Source: Desulfobulbaceae bacterium UBA2262 (lineage in GTDB: Bacteria; Desulfobacterota; Desulfobulbia; Desulfobulbales; Desulfurivibrionaceae). From it: 23,435 nucleotides of DNA. The position numbers and the translations under genes were made by a program. Location: contig DDXK01000109.1 of NCBI GenBank assembly GCA_002347185.1, positions 1 through 23,435 on the forward strand. Reading direction: 5' to 3'. Of this stretch, positions 23,284 through 23,435 are shown one piece after another. Position 1 is the first letter of the stretch, and each line of letters starts with the position of its first letter. Under the pieces are notes generated by a model. That model worked only from the letters and a program-made list of their open reading frames with translations. It was not told the DNA's origin and did no database searches.

Positions 23284-23435
23284 ATGCAGATGGAAAACAT
23301 TCGCAACTTCAGCATCATTGCCCATATCGACCATGGCAAGTCCACCCTGGCCGACCGCTTTATCCAGATGTGCGGCATGGTCAGCGACCGCCAGTTCAAG
23401 GATCAGCTTCTCGACAACATGGAGATCGAGCGGGA
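23284..23435 (+). CDS. lepA: Elongation factor 4 (LepA), N-terminal part only
   Basis: Only 50 codons are inside the window. The protein begins MQMENIRNFSIIAHIDHGKS and continues TLADRFIQMCGMVSDRQF, then KDQLLDNMEIERE, cut just before the usual RGITIK. AHIDHGKSTLADR is the G1 nucleotide-binding loop of translational GTPases, and the following residues fit LepA rather than EF-G or BipA. LepA is a ribosomal GTPase linked to translation under stress and ribosome assembly. The ribosome site is weak; a second in-frame ATG two codons on is an alternative start. It is divergent from the rpoH-type gene. Confidence 0.93.
   Translation, partial: MQMENIRNFSIIAHIDHGKSTLADRFIQMCGMVSDRQFKDQLLDNMEIER

Overview
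The window is gene-dense, high-GC bacterial DNA and looks chromosomal. I place it, by inference only, in the Desulfobacterota (former Deltaproteobacteria), perhaps near the Desulfobulbales. The reasons are a small membrane-anchored diheme c-type cytochrome, a geranylgeranyl-reductase-like flavoprotein, an RpoH-type sigma factor, large sensor kinases, and palindromes built on CCGTTGAAAAA. No rRNA, tRNA, CRISPR array, transposase or prophage gene was seen, and both ends of the window cut a gene.

Layout from left to right. (1) Positions 1-7297, minus strand: an M23 peptidase, mutL, purC, a small lipoprotein and a membrane sensor kinase cut by the window start. MutL and purC are separated by a 314-bp gap full of hairpins. 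(2) Positions 7392-9295, plus strand: a flavoprotein reductase, a diheme cytochrome and tsaE, overlapping or nearly touching. A probable promoter for this run lies back to back with the extended -10 promoter of the peptidase gene. (3) Positions 9335-12434, minus strand: an Hpt protein, an HDOD protein and a soluble hybrid histidine kinase, behind a good sigma-70-like promoter. This looks like a self-contained phosphorelay. (4) Positions 12496-14956, minus strand: purD, purE and a Sua5/YrdC-family gene. (5) Positions 15151-15875, plus strand: a TetR-family regulator close to Bacillus FadR, with a strong promoter and an 18-bp FadR-like operator. (6) Positions 15880-16362, minus strand: greA. (7) Positions 16584-23067, minus strand: an rpoH-type sigma factor, a DegT-family sugar aminotransferase and a 1385-residue TPR/outer-membrane-barrel protein. 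(8) From 23284, plus strand: the first 50 codons of lepA.

Most of it is housekeeping: purine synthesis (purC, purD, purE), t6A tRNA modification (tsaE, yrdC), mismatch repair, transcript cleavage, heat-shock sigma factor and translation factor EF4. The parts most worth a second look are the FadR-like regulator with its own operator, the Hpt-HDOD-hybrid kinase cassette, the TPR-barrel protein that resembles exopolysaccharide exporters but has no synthase beside it, the diheme cytochrome coupled to a flavoprotein, and the hairpin cluster between mutL and purC. I did not see a clear new multi-gene defence or mobile system. All family calls come from reading motifs by eye; no database search was run.
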